Shown piece after piece: positions 9,972-17,221 of a stretch of DNA of 64,000 nt. The notes beneath the pieces were generated by a model. It saw only the letters and a program-made list of their open reading frames with translations. It did not search any database and had not been told where the DNA came from. The stretch comes from Gemmatales bacterium (lineage in GTDB: Bacteria > Planctomycetota > Planctomycetia > Gemmatales > Gemmataceae): the NCBI GenBank assembly GCA_026004675.1, contig BPJP01000006.1, positions 62,001 through 126,000 on the forward strand, given 5' to 3'. The number at the start of each line of letters is the position of its first letter. The stretch's first letter is position 1. A program made the translations under genes and the position numbers.

Positions 9972-11582
9972 CTACAGGTACTGTTCCAAATCGGCCTTCG
10001 ATTGTGGCACGATTTTCAAGAAATTGCCAGCGACCGGCACCCCCTGGCAGCGAAGCTGGTTGGCACGGAGCAAGACGGATGCTCCATACAGGATGTTGAG
10101 CGCCACCGTGACCACTTGCCGATTCGCGGGCTGTTCGAGAAACGAACCTTTGACCCATTCATTGAAAGCACCCATCGCCGGGCCGCACCAAATCTGGAAA
10201 TCGATGCGTCGCGACGACTCGCCGGAGTTGGCCCAGCGCGACGATTGTCCAAGGTACCAGCGAAAAACCAATGCCATCTTGTGTTTGGCATCCCGTCTCG
10301 CTCGTTCGATCTGCTTGGGGTCGCGCTGCCTGAAAAAGTCACATGTCTGGTGCCAGACTTCATCGAGAGGCAAACGGAAGACGGTTTTTTCCAGGGAAGC
10401 ACGCTCGGCAGCAGGAATCTCTTCCAAAGCATCGTATTTGCGATAAAGCTCGTAGAGCTTTTGTGCCCGCATGGCGAACATGGTGCCACGCTTCAACACC
10501 TGCAACTTGACGCCCATTTCGAACATATCGGCCGCCGGCGCCATGATGCAGTCGGCCTGTTCCGCCTCCGCCAGCATTTGGCGGACCAGGTCGGAGGAGC
10601 CGGATTCGACACAGGCCTGGTTCACGGAGCCGGTCACGACATAAGCAGCCCCCATCGCAAAGGCAGCTGCCGCTGAAGCCGGTGTCGAAATCCCTCCTGC
10701 CAGCCCGACACCGACTGGTTCGGGGTAACAGAAGCGCTCCTGCAATCGATCTCGCAGAGCGATGATGGTCGGCAAAAGGGCGATGGCCGGTCGGTTGTCC
10801 GTATGTCCCGCTGAGTCTGCCTCGGCGGTGACGTCGTCGGCCATGGGGATTTGCCCGGCCCACTCCGCTTGTTGCGGGCTGATCTCGCCTCGGCGAACCA
10901 GTTCTTGCAAGAGTGCCTGAGGCGGAGGCGACATGAATTTTGTCGCCACTTCCACCCGTGACACCTTCGCGATGATTCGATTGGGGACGACCATTCGGCC
11001 GGACGGCTCGCGCGAGATGCCGTGTACCCGGTAGCGAACGATCGGCAATGTCAAGTCGAGAAAGGCCGACGCCTCGACCAGCCGAACATGCCTGCGCAAA
11101 TACAGATCGACGATGGCGTTCTCCAGCTCTGGCTCATTGGGACTGTGAATGAGGTTGAAGCCCATCGGTTGGCTGTCTTCCCTCCCCAGCCGACTTTGCA
11201 GGGAATGGATGGCAGCGTCGACGGCGTCAGGAGAAAGCCCTGCAGCCCCGAAAAAGCCGAGCATTCCCGCTCGTCCCATGGCTTCAACGATTTCGACCGA
11301 GCCGATTCCGTTGGCCATGGCTCCCGCGACATAGGCGTAGCGAAGGCCATGACGCTGGCGAAATGTCGCATCACCGAGACGGTCCAGGGGACAGGCCGTC
11401 ACCATGCCGTCCACGGCCGAGGCATCGAATCGGCCATTCGTGCCCGCCTCTTCGAATTCAGGCTGGCCATTGCGAAAACGGAGCCAGTAAGACTTCTTGA
11501 TCTCGCGCAGGACTTCGGTCAAAGGCGCGGGTTGGCGACTCGAAGCCGGCGAGGTTTCGGCAAATCGTGAACTGGAAAGCAT
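9972..11582 (-). CDS. pfaD: PfaD-family enoyl reductase (nitronate monooxygenase-like TIM barrel)
   Basis: 536 residues from ATG 11582; a GTG two codons upstream is the only alternative. The protein is an FMN-type TIM barrel of the PfaD family: an N-terminal cap, an early barrel strand with PMGFNLIHSPNEPELE, and the FMN-phosphate region GLAGGISTPASAAAAFAMGA followed by YVVTGSVNQACVESG. The C-terminal helical tail, with FRWYLGQSSRWAN, is also typical. PfaD proteins act in trans as the enoyl reductase of PUFA-type synthases, and this gene is 12 bases upstream of the pfaA-like gene on the same strand, so they almost certainly form one pathway. It follows the aldolase gene by 120 bases. Confidence 0.93.
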   Translation of the reverse strand: MLSSSRFAETSPASSRQPAPLTEVLREIKKSYWLRFRNGQPEFEEAGTNGRFDASAVDGMVTACPLDRLGDATFRQRHGLRYAYVAGAMANGIGSVEIVEAMGRAGMLGFFGAAGLSPDAVDAAIHSLQSRLGREDSQPMGFNLIHSPNEPELENAIVDLYLRRHVRLVEASAFLDLTLPIVRYRVHGISREPSGRMVVPNRIIAKVSRVEVATKFMSPPPQALLQELVRRGEISPQQAEWAGQIPMADDVTAEADSAGHTDNRPAIALLPTIIALRDRLQERFCYPEPVGVGLAGGISTPASAAAAFAMGAAYVVTGSVNQACVESGSSDLVRQMLAEAEQADCIMAPAADMFEMGVKLQVLKRGTMFAMRAQKLYELYRKYDALEEIPAAERASLEKTVFRLPLDEVWHQTCDFFRQRDPKQIERARRDAKHKMALVFRWYLGQSSRWANSGESSRRIDFQIWCGPAMGAFNEWVKGSFLEQPANRQVVTVALNILYGASVLLRANQLRCQGVPVAGNFLKIVPQSKADLEQYL

Positions 11583-11702
11583 GAGCACGAAGGATAAACC
11601 AATATCGATGAATGCATTCAGAATAAGATCGACGCGACAGAAGTCCAGAAGAAAGTCGCCTTTCGACGGCGTTTCCCAGCGCGTGAGCGACGTCCTGCGC
11701 GA

Positions 11703-12485
11703 TTAATGCATCTGGAAGAAATCAGCAAATTCGTCGAGATAGGTTCGAATCCCGCGATGGGCGATCCAGACATCGACACCGAGGGAGAACATTCGGCATC
11801 CCATTTCGAGACAGCGTTGGGCGAATGGGACATCACGGGGCAGGATGGCCCAATGAATGCCATGCGCTTTCGCCGCCCGGGCAACCTGCTCCAAAGCCTC
11901 CCATAAGCGAGGGTGGTTCATATCACCGGGAATGCCCAGAGATTGAGTGAGGTCAGCAGGTCCGACGAAGAGGACATCGACTTCCTTCACGGAAGCAATC
12001 TGGTCAACGACTTCAACAGCTTGCGCGTGCTCGATCTGGATGGCGACGAAGGAGTTTTCGTTGGCGGTGCGGAAATATTCCCGCAACGGAATGGAGCCGT
12101 AACCGCCATCGACACCGCCACCATTGACGCCACGAAGGCCAAGTGGAAAAAACTTAGTCCACTCGATGATTTGCTTGACCTCGTGAACCGAACGGACCTG
12201 AGCCGCCATGATGCCGCCAGCACCGGCTTCAAGAGGGCGCATCACCGTGGCATAATCTGTGGCAGTCAGCCTTACAAAGGATTCCAGACCGACCCCACGA
12301 GCGGCGCGACTGGCGTTTTCGATCTGTTCGATGGTGAGTCCGGCATGCTCCTGGTCGAACCAGACGGCGTGAAATCCATTACTCATGCCGACGATTTCGA
12401 CCAATTTTGGGCTGCACAGCTGTCCCATGCCGAACACGCGGACGACCTTACCCTGCGCCAGCAATTGTTTGAGACGATTCGGCAT
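11703..12485 (-). CDS. HpcH/HpaI aldolase family protein
   Basis: 260 residues from ATG 12485 (a GTG at 12491 is also in frame). The sequence follows the HpcH/HpaI family: WFDQEHAGLTIEQIE near residue 45, GAGGIMAAQVRSVHE near 92, the metal-ligand region IQIEHAQAVE near 150, and VDVLFVGPADLTQSLGIPG near 170. Members are class II, metal-dependent, retro-aldol enzymes that cleave 2-keto-3-deoxy or 4-hydroxy-2-keto acids to pyruvate or oxaloacetate plus an aldehyde. The natural substrate here is not visible. The gene lies between the sigma-factor gene and pfaD on the same strand; a link with the lipid synthase is possible but unsupported. Confidence 0.88.
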   Translation of the reverse strand: MPNRLKQLLAQGKVVRVFGMGQLCSPKLVEIVGMSNGFHAVWFDQEHAGLTIEQIENASRAARGVGLESFVRLTATDYATVMRPLEAGAGGIMAAQVRSVHEVKQIIEWTKFFPLGLRGVNGGGVDGGYGSIPLREYFRTANENSFVAIQIEHAQAVEVVDQIASVKEVDVLFVGPADLTQSLGIPGDMNHPRLWEALEQVARAAKAHGIHWAILPRDVPFAQRCLEMGCRMFSLGVDVWIAHRGIRTYLDEFADFFQMH

Positions 12486-12515
12486 GGCCACCGACCCAGG
12501 TGCGAAACGAAGGAA

Positions 12516-12543
12516 CCAGCCTGCTGGCGGACCAGCAGGCTGG
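12516..12543 (-). terminator. hairpin terminator after the sigma-factor gene
   Basis: A perfect 12-bp stem, CCAGCCTGCTGG and its complement, encloses a CGGA loop. It begins 24 bases beyond the sigma-factor stop and is followed on the minus strand by the T-rich run TTCCTTCGTTTCG, so it fits an intrinsic terminator that separates the sigma factor from the aldolase gene. Confidence 0.75.
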
Positions 12544-12566
12544 AGAATGGCTCGAGCGGCTCAAAG

Positions 12567-13577
12567 CTACATTCCGAGCAGGAGATTGGCCTCCCAGCCG
12601 ACGCGTTCCGCCGAGGCTCGAAGTTTTTCCAGGGCGCGGTTTTGGATTTGCCGGACTCGCTCTTTGCTGATTCGCAACAAGTGTCCAATCTGTCGCAGGC
12701 TATGCGTACCATTGCCTGTCAAGCCGAAGCGCAAATCCAGGACTTTGCGTTCTCGCGGTCGCAGGTTCTCCATCAGGTAGGACAGTGATTCAATGCGTTC
12801 AGCATTTTGCCGGAGCGTAGCGCTTTCGTTATCGGGCATGGCTTCGGTCAATTTGAAATCACTGTCGTCGTCGAGAACGGCATTGAGGGAAACGGGAGCG
12901 CGTGTGGCCGTCTGCAAATGCGTCAGATGTTCGAGGCTGCTGCCAGTGCGCGACGCCAGTTCCTGCGGGCTGGGCAAATGTTTGCCGCCGTGAGCGAGGG
13001 CCTCTGATTCCTGCTGCAAAAGCCCCAGTTCCTGCAAGTGGTGAGGCGACAAACTGACCAGATGGCTTTGGCGAGCGACCGCAATTTGCAGCGTCTGGCG
13101 AATCCACCACGTGGCATAGGTCGCCAAGCGGGTGCCGTGACTGACATCGAAGCGGTCGATCGCTTGCATCAGACCGCAAACCGCCTCTTGCAGCAGGTCG
13201 GCATAGCCCAAGGCATGGTGACGAAAACGCTTCGCGACGTGCGCCGCCAAACGGATATTCGCCGACGCCAATCGGTGCTTGCAATGGATGTATCGATCAT
13301 AAACCCGGCGGATGGCCGGCGTCTTGCGAACGTTCTCGTCGCAGTATTCGCGAATAAACTGCGCCATCGGCCAGGGCTCCAGTGGCGGACGGTGCGAGCG
13401 GAGCTTAGGGTAATGACGAATCATCAACCGAACGAGTTCGGTCTTGCATTCCCAAAACGTATTTAGAAGCTCCCTTTCCTCTTCTGGCGTAAGAAGATCC
13501 GACGAAAAAATAGTTGGCGGAACTGTGGTACTGCTTGGTTCGGTTGTCGAGACACGCTTTCGGCGTTGGGTCTTCAT
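12567..13577 (-). CDS. RNA polymerase sigma-70 family factor (RpoD/SigA-like, non-ECF)
   Basis: 336 residues. GGGGAAGG abuts an ATG at 13583 but lies six bases before the second ATG at 13577, so the second is chosen. Region 2 is clear (YADLLQEAVCGLMQAIDRFD, then ATYATWWIRQTLQ, the -10 recognition helix), followed by region 3 and a region 4 helix-turn-helix near the C-terminus (LRQIGHLLRISKERVRQIQNRALEKLR). A long insertion between region 1.2 and region 2 carries HYPKLRSHRPPLEPWP, and region 1.1 is absent. This is a group 2/3-like factor rather than the main vegetative sigma factor (inference). It has its own terminator and stands apart from the aldolase gene. Confidence 0.92.
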   Translation of the reverse strand: MKTQRRKRVSTTEPSSTTVPPTIFSSDLLTPEEERELLNTFWECKTELVRLMIRHYPKLRSHRPPLEPWPMAQFIREYCDENVRKTPAIRRVYDRYIHCKHRLASANIRLAAHVAKRFRHHALGYADLLQEAVCGLMQAIDRFDVSHGTRLATYATWWIRQTLQIAVARQSHLVSLSPHHLQELGLLQQESEALAHGGKHLPSPQELASRTGSSLEHLTHLQTATRAPVSLNAVLDDDSDFKLTEAMPDNESATLRQNAERIESLSYLMENLRPRERKVLDLRFGLTGNGTHSLRQIGHLLRISKERVRQIQNRALEKLRASAERVGWEANLLLGM

Positions 13578-14054
13578 AGCCATCCTTCCCCGGTGTGACG
13601 AAACTTGACAAAAGCGTTTGTTGTTGGTTTACGGTGAGCAAAACGACTGAGCGAGCCTTACGTGGAGGATACACTTCCCCCGGCACCGCTAGCTGGTGCG
13701 GAAGCATCAGCACTTCAAGTCGCACAATTCAATCACATCGACGGCGCGATTACAACTCTTTTCCTTCGCCTTTACAAAAATTTGGCGTAATTTTTTCCGC
13801 GCCGGTAAATTTTTGGCCATTCTAGAAAGCGGAGCAACCAGTAGCAAGATTCGTTATTGGTTCATTCCAGTTTTTTTTCCGTCCCCAAAAAATTTTTTCT
13901 CGAAGACGATCGAGAACCACGAAGGTAACGCGAATCTCGCAAAAAACCCAAGCGGTGAAAGCAGCGAGCCTCTCCAAAACGCACGATGCGCGGGGGCGTT
14001 CTGGAGAGGACTCACAAGGCAGAGGTGGGTCAGGTGCAGAGGCTGCTATCCGCC
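13578..14054. other. 477-base intergenic region without a gene
   Basis: No convincing gene on either strand. It contains AT-rich runs around 13868-13902 and a small hairpin near 13683 (GCACC and GGTGC around GCTAGCT), in what should be the leader region of the sigma-factor gene. A clear -35/-10 pair was not identified. Confidence 0.6.
13969..14009 (-). terminator. hairpin downstream of the prenyltransferase-repeat gene
   Basis: CCTCTCCA-a-AACGC (13969-13982) pairs with GCGTT-c-TGGAGAGG (13996-14009), giving a 13-pair stem with one internal mismatch, 45 bases after the stop at 14055. No T tract follows directly, so termination is likely but not certain. Confidence 0.55.
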
Positions 14055-15191
14055 CTATTTTGGCCGGCAATAGCTCAGGGCCATCAGGCAATAGCCTGTA
14101 ACGAGCGCTGGATCGCCTTCATACCATCGGTCCTTTTGATTGACCCAGCTGCCGTCAGCACGTTGCCTTTTGGCCAACTCGTGGAGCAATTCGGAACGCC
14201 AATTGTGCTTTTGGCCTTTGGCGTCCGTGATTTCGTCGACTCCCATCAGGTGCAGGCACTTGGCCATGGTGTGGTAGTAATAGTAGAGTCCGCGTTCGTT
14301 TTCGTTCGGCGGCATGCCCGGGTTCCGATCCAGGGCATAGTGCTTGCGGATCCACTCAAATCCTTTCTGGATACGGGGATCGTCTTTGGAAACGCCGCAA
14401 TAGATCATGCTCTTGATGCCTGCATAGGTCATGCTTCCGTAGCCGTAAAGCCCAGTCTCCGGCGAGGAGCCTTCCACCTTGCTTTGCCCGCCAGCAGCGG
14501 CAGAGTAGATGAAACTGCCGTCGTTGATTTTGCCGGCCCAGGGCTGATCGTTGTGCTCCCCTTTGAGGTTCTGGCATCGGCTGACAAAGATCAGGGCTTT
14601 CTTGAGTGCCGGATCGTCCGGTGGCACGCCCGCCTCGCGCAGGGCTTCGATGAACATTTGTGTATTCGACAAATCCGGCCGCGATTTGCTGTCGTAGCCC
14701 GCTCCGCCATAGAAATCGTCTTCCTTCGTCTTGCCTTCCGAGTCGTCCCATTGCAGTCCCTTGAGGAATTTCGTCGCGTCGCCGATGACCTTGCGATATT
14801 GGTCCGCGCGGTTCGCTGCCACCAGAGCCATCAAATTGACGCTGGTCACGTAGTTCTTCAGCTGAACGCGAGGATCCTTACCGGCGATATGCCCCTCTTT
14901 CGGGTTGACAAGACTTTCGATGTATTTCAGCCCTTTGGCAACCATGGGGTCTTTGGCCGTCACTTTTTGCGTCCGCAACAATCCCGTCAACACGACGCCA
15001 GAAATGCCGCCCCGAAGCGGACCCGTCGACCAGCTGCCGTCTTCCCCCTGATTTTTGCGGAGGTAGTCAATCGCCTTGTCGACAACCTCGTTCCAGAGTT
15101 TTTCGTCGTCGGCTTTTGTCTGCGTCTGGGCGGCGACTGGGAGAACCAGCCAGCTCGCCAGCGCCAAAAACGCCCAATGGGATGTTTTCAT
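14055..15191 (-). CDS. exported prenyltransferase/squalene-cyclase-repeat protein
   Basis: 378 residues from ATG 15191, preceded by GGAGAA at a good distance. Residues 1-21 are a signal peptide ending VAAQ. The rest is built of alpha-toroid repeats: KAIDYLRKNQGEDGSWSTG, GGISGVVLTGLL, SNTQMFIEALREAG, GYGSMTYAGIKSMIYCG, and the closing RQRADGSWVNQKDRWYEGD. These QxxDGSW blocks are the squalene-hopene-cyclase/prenyltransferase fold, but the DxDD catalytic acid motif of a true cyclase is not seen. Secreted proteins of this type are common and uncharacterised in planctomycetes, so this is a structural protein or an enzyme of unknown substrate. Confidence 0.8.
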   Translation of the reverse strand: MKTSHWAFLALASWLVLPVAAQTQTKADDEKLWNEVVDKAIDYLRKNQGEDGSWSTGPLRGGISGVVLTGLLRTQKVTAKDPMVAKGLKYIESLVNPKEGHIAGKDPRVQLKNYVTSVNLMALVAANRADQYRKVIGDATKFLKGLQWDDSEGKTKEDDFYGGAGYDSKSRPDLSNTQMFIEALREAGVPPDDPALKKALIFVSRCQNLKGEHNDQPWAGKINDGSFIYSAAAGGQSKVEGSSPETGLYGYGSMTYAGIKSMIYCGVSKDDPRIQKGFEWIRKHYALDRNPGMPPNENERGLYYYYHTMAKCLHLMGVDEITDAKGQKHNWRSELLHELAKRQRADGSWVNQKDRWYEGDPALVTGYCLMALSYCRPK

Positions 15192-15482
15192 GGGATTTCT
15201 CCAGAGAACCAGATGTTTGCCGCATGTTCCAGCATAGACAAACAGCAAACCGAATGCCATTGCGGAAATCGGTGAAAGATCGGGAAAAACAGCCAGCGAT
15301 TTTGGCGGCACTGGCTATTGCATTAGCACAAGTGGCGATCGGTTGGCCGGTCATTCGCACCACACGACCTGAAATAGACTGTTAGGTTTTCGTACTTACG
15401 GCGTCTACTAAGCGACATTTTCAAATGGCCGTTGCGACTTCCGTTAACGCTTATCTCTGTTTCACTGCAAGGGAGGAACCTC

Positions 15483-16211
15483 ATGCGTCTGTGCACTCTT
15501 TGGGCGGCTACTGTCGCTGCCGCTTGTCTTGTCGCTGCCCCGATCCTCGGCCAGCAGCAGAAAAAACCCGTCGTCATTAGTTTCGGCTTGAACAGCCCTG
15601 TTTCCCTGCTGAAGGTTCCCGACGTTCAGAAGGATCTCAATCTCAGCGAAGAACAAGTCGCCAAGATCAAGGAAATGGCGGCGGCGGAAGAAAAAGCCCG
15701 AGCAAACGCCAAAGGGCAAGGCCTCCAGAAACTGCGCGAAGTTCTTAAATCGCACCAGGAAAAAGTTGCCAGCTTGCTCAACGACGAGCAAAAGAAGCGA
15801 CTGGAACAACTCCAGGCGCAACAACGGGGCATTCAGGCATTCAGCCGACAACTCGAATTCACACGAGAACAACGGCAAAAGATCGGTGAATTGCGCAAGG
15901 AATTGTACAAAGAAGTCGTCGATCTGGCGAGGAATGGCAAGGCGGAAGAAGCGCGGAAAAAAGCGGCCGAGGTGGCCAAAAAACTGAATGATGAAATCTA
16001 CAAAGTCCTGACTCCCGAACAGCAGAAGAAATGGAAAGAGATGACGGGCAAACCGTTCAAAGGGGAGCTTCCCAGAGTGCGGGGGATATTCGGCAACGTC
16101 CGCCCCGTGCCGATCAATCCGAATATCCAGCCCCAAAAAATCCAGCCCCCACCCAAGAAAGTTAAGCCCAACAACATCAAGCGGATCCAACTCCAGATTC
16201 CCGTTCAATGA
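15483..16211 (+). CDS. secreted Spy/CpxP-like helical protein
   Basis: 242 residues; ATG 15483 follows GGGAGGAAC. A signal peptide (1-23) ending ILGQ is followed by charged, Lys/Glu/Gln-rich helices with repeated LTxxQ-like elements: LNLSEEQVAKIKEM near residue 51, FTREQRQKIGELRKEL near 123, and LTPEQQKKWKEMTGK near 176. That pattern is shared with the periplasmic Spy/CpxP family. The last 50 residues are Pro/Lys/Asn-rich and probably disordered. Periplasmic chaperone or metal-stress roles are known for the family; the role here is inferred only. A bidirectional-looking hairpin follows at 16228. Confidence 0.75.
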   Translation: MRLCTLWAATVAAACLVAAPILGQQQKKPVVISFGLNSPVSLLKVPDVQKDLNLSEEQVAKIKEMAAAEEKARANAKGQGLQKLREVLKSHQEKVASLLNDEQKKRLEQLQAQQRGIQAFSRQLEFTREQRQKIGELRKELYKEVVDLARNGKAEEARKKAAEVAKKLNDEIYKVLTPEQQKKWKEMTGKPFKGELPRVRGIFGNVRPVPINPNIQPQKIQPPPKKVKPNNIKRIQLQIPVQ

Positions 16212-16227
16212 ATCTGGTCCCGAGAGC

Positions 16228-16258
16228 CAAGCCCGGCTTCCTAGTGTGGCCGGGCTTG
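16228..16258 (+). terminator. hairpin terminator between convergent genes
   Basis: A perfect 10-bp stem, CAAGCCCGGC and GCCGGGCTTG, with an 11-base loop, 17 bases beyond the stop of the Spy-like gene and followed by TTCCTTG. It overlaps the last codons of trpC on the other strand, so one structure may serve both convergent genes. Confidence 0.7.
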
Positions 16259-17071
16259 TTCCTTGCCCTGCTCCATGTCTGGCCGAACCGGCTGGCCTCG
16301 CCCGAGCAGTTCATCCACTTTGCTGCCGATGTCCTCGGCGCGCATGAAAGTCTCGCCGATCAAGACCGCATCGACGCCAGCACTTTCGAGCCGTTCGATA
16401 TCCGCCCGGCTGCGGATGCCGCTTTCACTCACAATGCAGACTTCCTTGGGAAGTTTCGGCAACAAGTCCAGCGTGTGTTCCAGACGCGTTTCAAAGGTGC
16501 GCAGGTTGCGGTTGTTGATACCGATGATGCGGGCACCGCTGTCGATCACCCGCGGCAGGTTTGCCGGCTCGTACAATTCGACCAGGGCTTCCATTCCCGA
16601 ATCGCGCGTCTCTTTGAGGAGCTCGGCCAGTTCGTTTCCCTCCAAGACCTCGGCTATCAACAGGACCGCGTCGGCTCCATTGGCCCGCGCCTGCAAAAGC
16701 TGGTAGCGGTCGATGATGAAATCCTTTCGCAGCAACGGCAGACCGACAGCGCCGCGAATAGCCCGCAGGTAAGCCAGGCTGCCCTGGAAGAAAGCCGAGT
16801 CGGTCAGCACACTGATGGCCGACGCCTGATGCTGTTCGTAAATGCGAGCGATTGCCACTGGGTCGAAATCGCGCCGCAAAACTCCCGCGGACGGCGACGC
16901 TTTCTTGACCTCGGCAATCAATTGCAGACCTGGCTTTTTCAGAGCGGAAAAAAAGTCGCGCGGCGGCTCCGCCTGTTCCGCAAGCCGTTGCAGCGCAGCC
17001 GATGGTATTTCCCGTTGGGCCTGTTCCACTTCTCGCCGAGTGTTGGCGACGATCTTTGCCAAAATGCTCAT
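16241..17071 (-). CDS. trpC: indole-3-glycerol phosphate synthase
   Basis: 276 residues, ATG 17071. A (beta/alpha)8 barrel that closes the indole ring in tryptophan synthesis (CdRP to indole-3-glycerol phosphate). Family landmarks: LIAEVKKASPSAGVLR with the catalytic Lys and the substrate-binding KxSPS, AISVLTDSAFFQGSL, LPLLRKDFIIDRYQL, GADAVLLIAEVL, IIGINNRNLRTFE and VSESGIRSRADIERL followed by VLIGETFMR. Length is normal. It stands alone: no other trp gene is in the window, so the pathway is dispersed. The neighbour on the left is convergent and the one on the right is divergent (150 bases between the starts). Confidence 0.96.
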   Translation of the reverse strand: MSILAKIVANTRREVEQAQREIPSAALQRLAEQAEPPRDFFSALKKPGLQLIAEVKKASPSAGVLRRDFDPVAIARIYEQHQASAISVLTDSAFFQGSLAYLRAIRGAVGLPLLRKDFIIDRYQLLQARANGADAVLLIAEVLEGNELAELLKETRDSGMEALVELYEPANLPRVIDSGARIIGINNRNLRTFETRLEHTLDLLPKLPKEVCIVSESGIRSRADIERLESAGVDAVLIGETFMRAEDIGSKVDELLGRGQPVRPDMEQGKEQARPH

Positions 17072-17221
17072 CGCGCTAGTTTATTCTGACTTCGCAAAGG
17101 GAGTAGCTCAATCTCGCATGTCTGCCTGGCACGCTGTTGCTGTTTTTCGGCTCTTTTTCGCGTTCTCTTTTCGCGTAGATTAAACCGTACCAAATTCTTC
17201 GAACGAACCGGACAAGACAAC

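Noticed and set aside
11741..11756. tRNA-like T-loop GGTTCGAATCCCGCG
   Set aside because: It lies within the aldolase gene (Gly-Ile-Arg-Thr codons) and no acceptor or anticodon stems can be formed around it.
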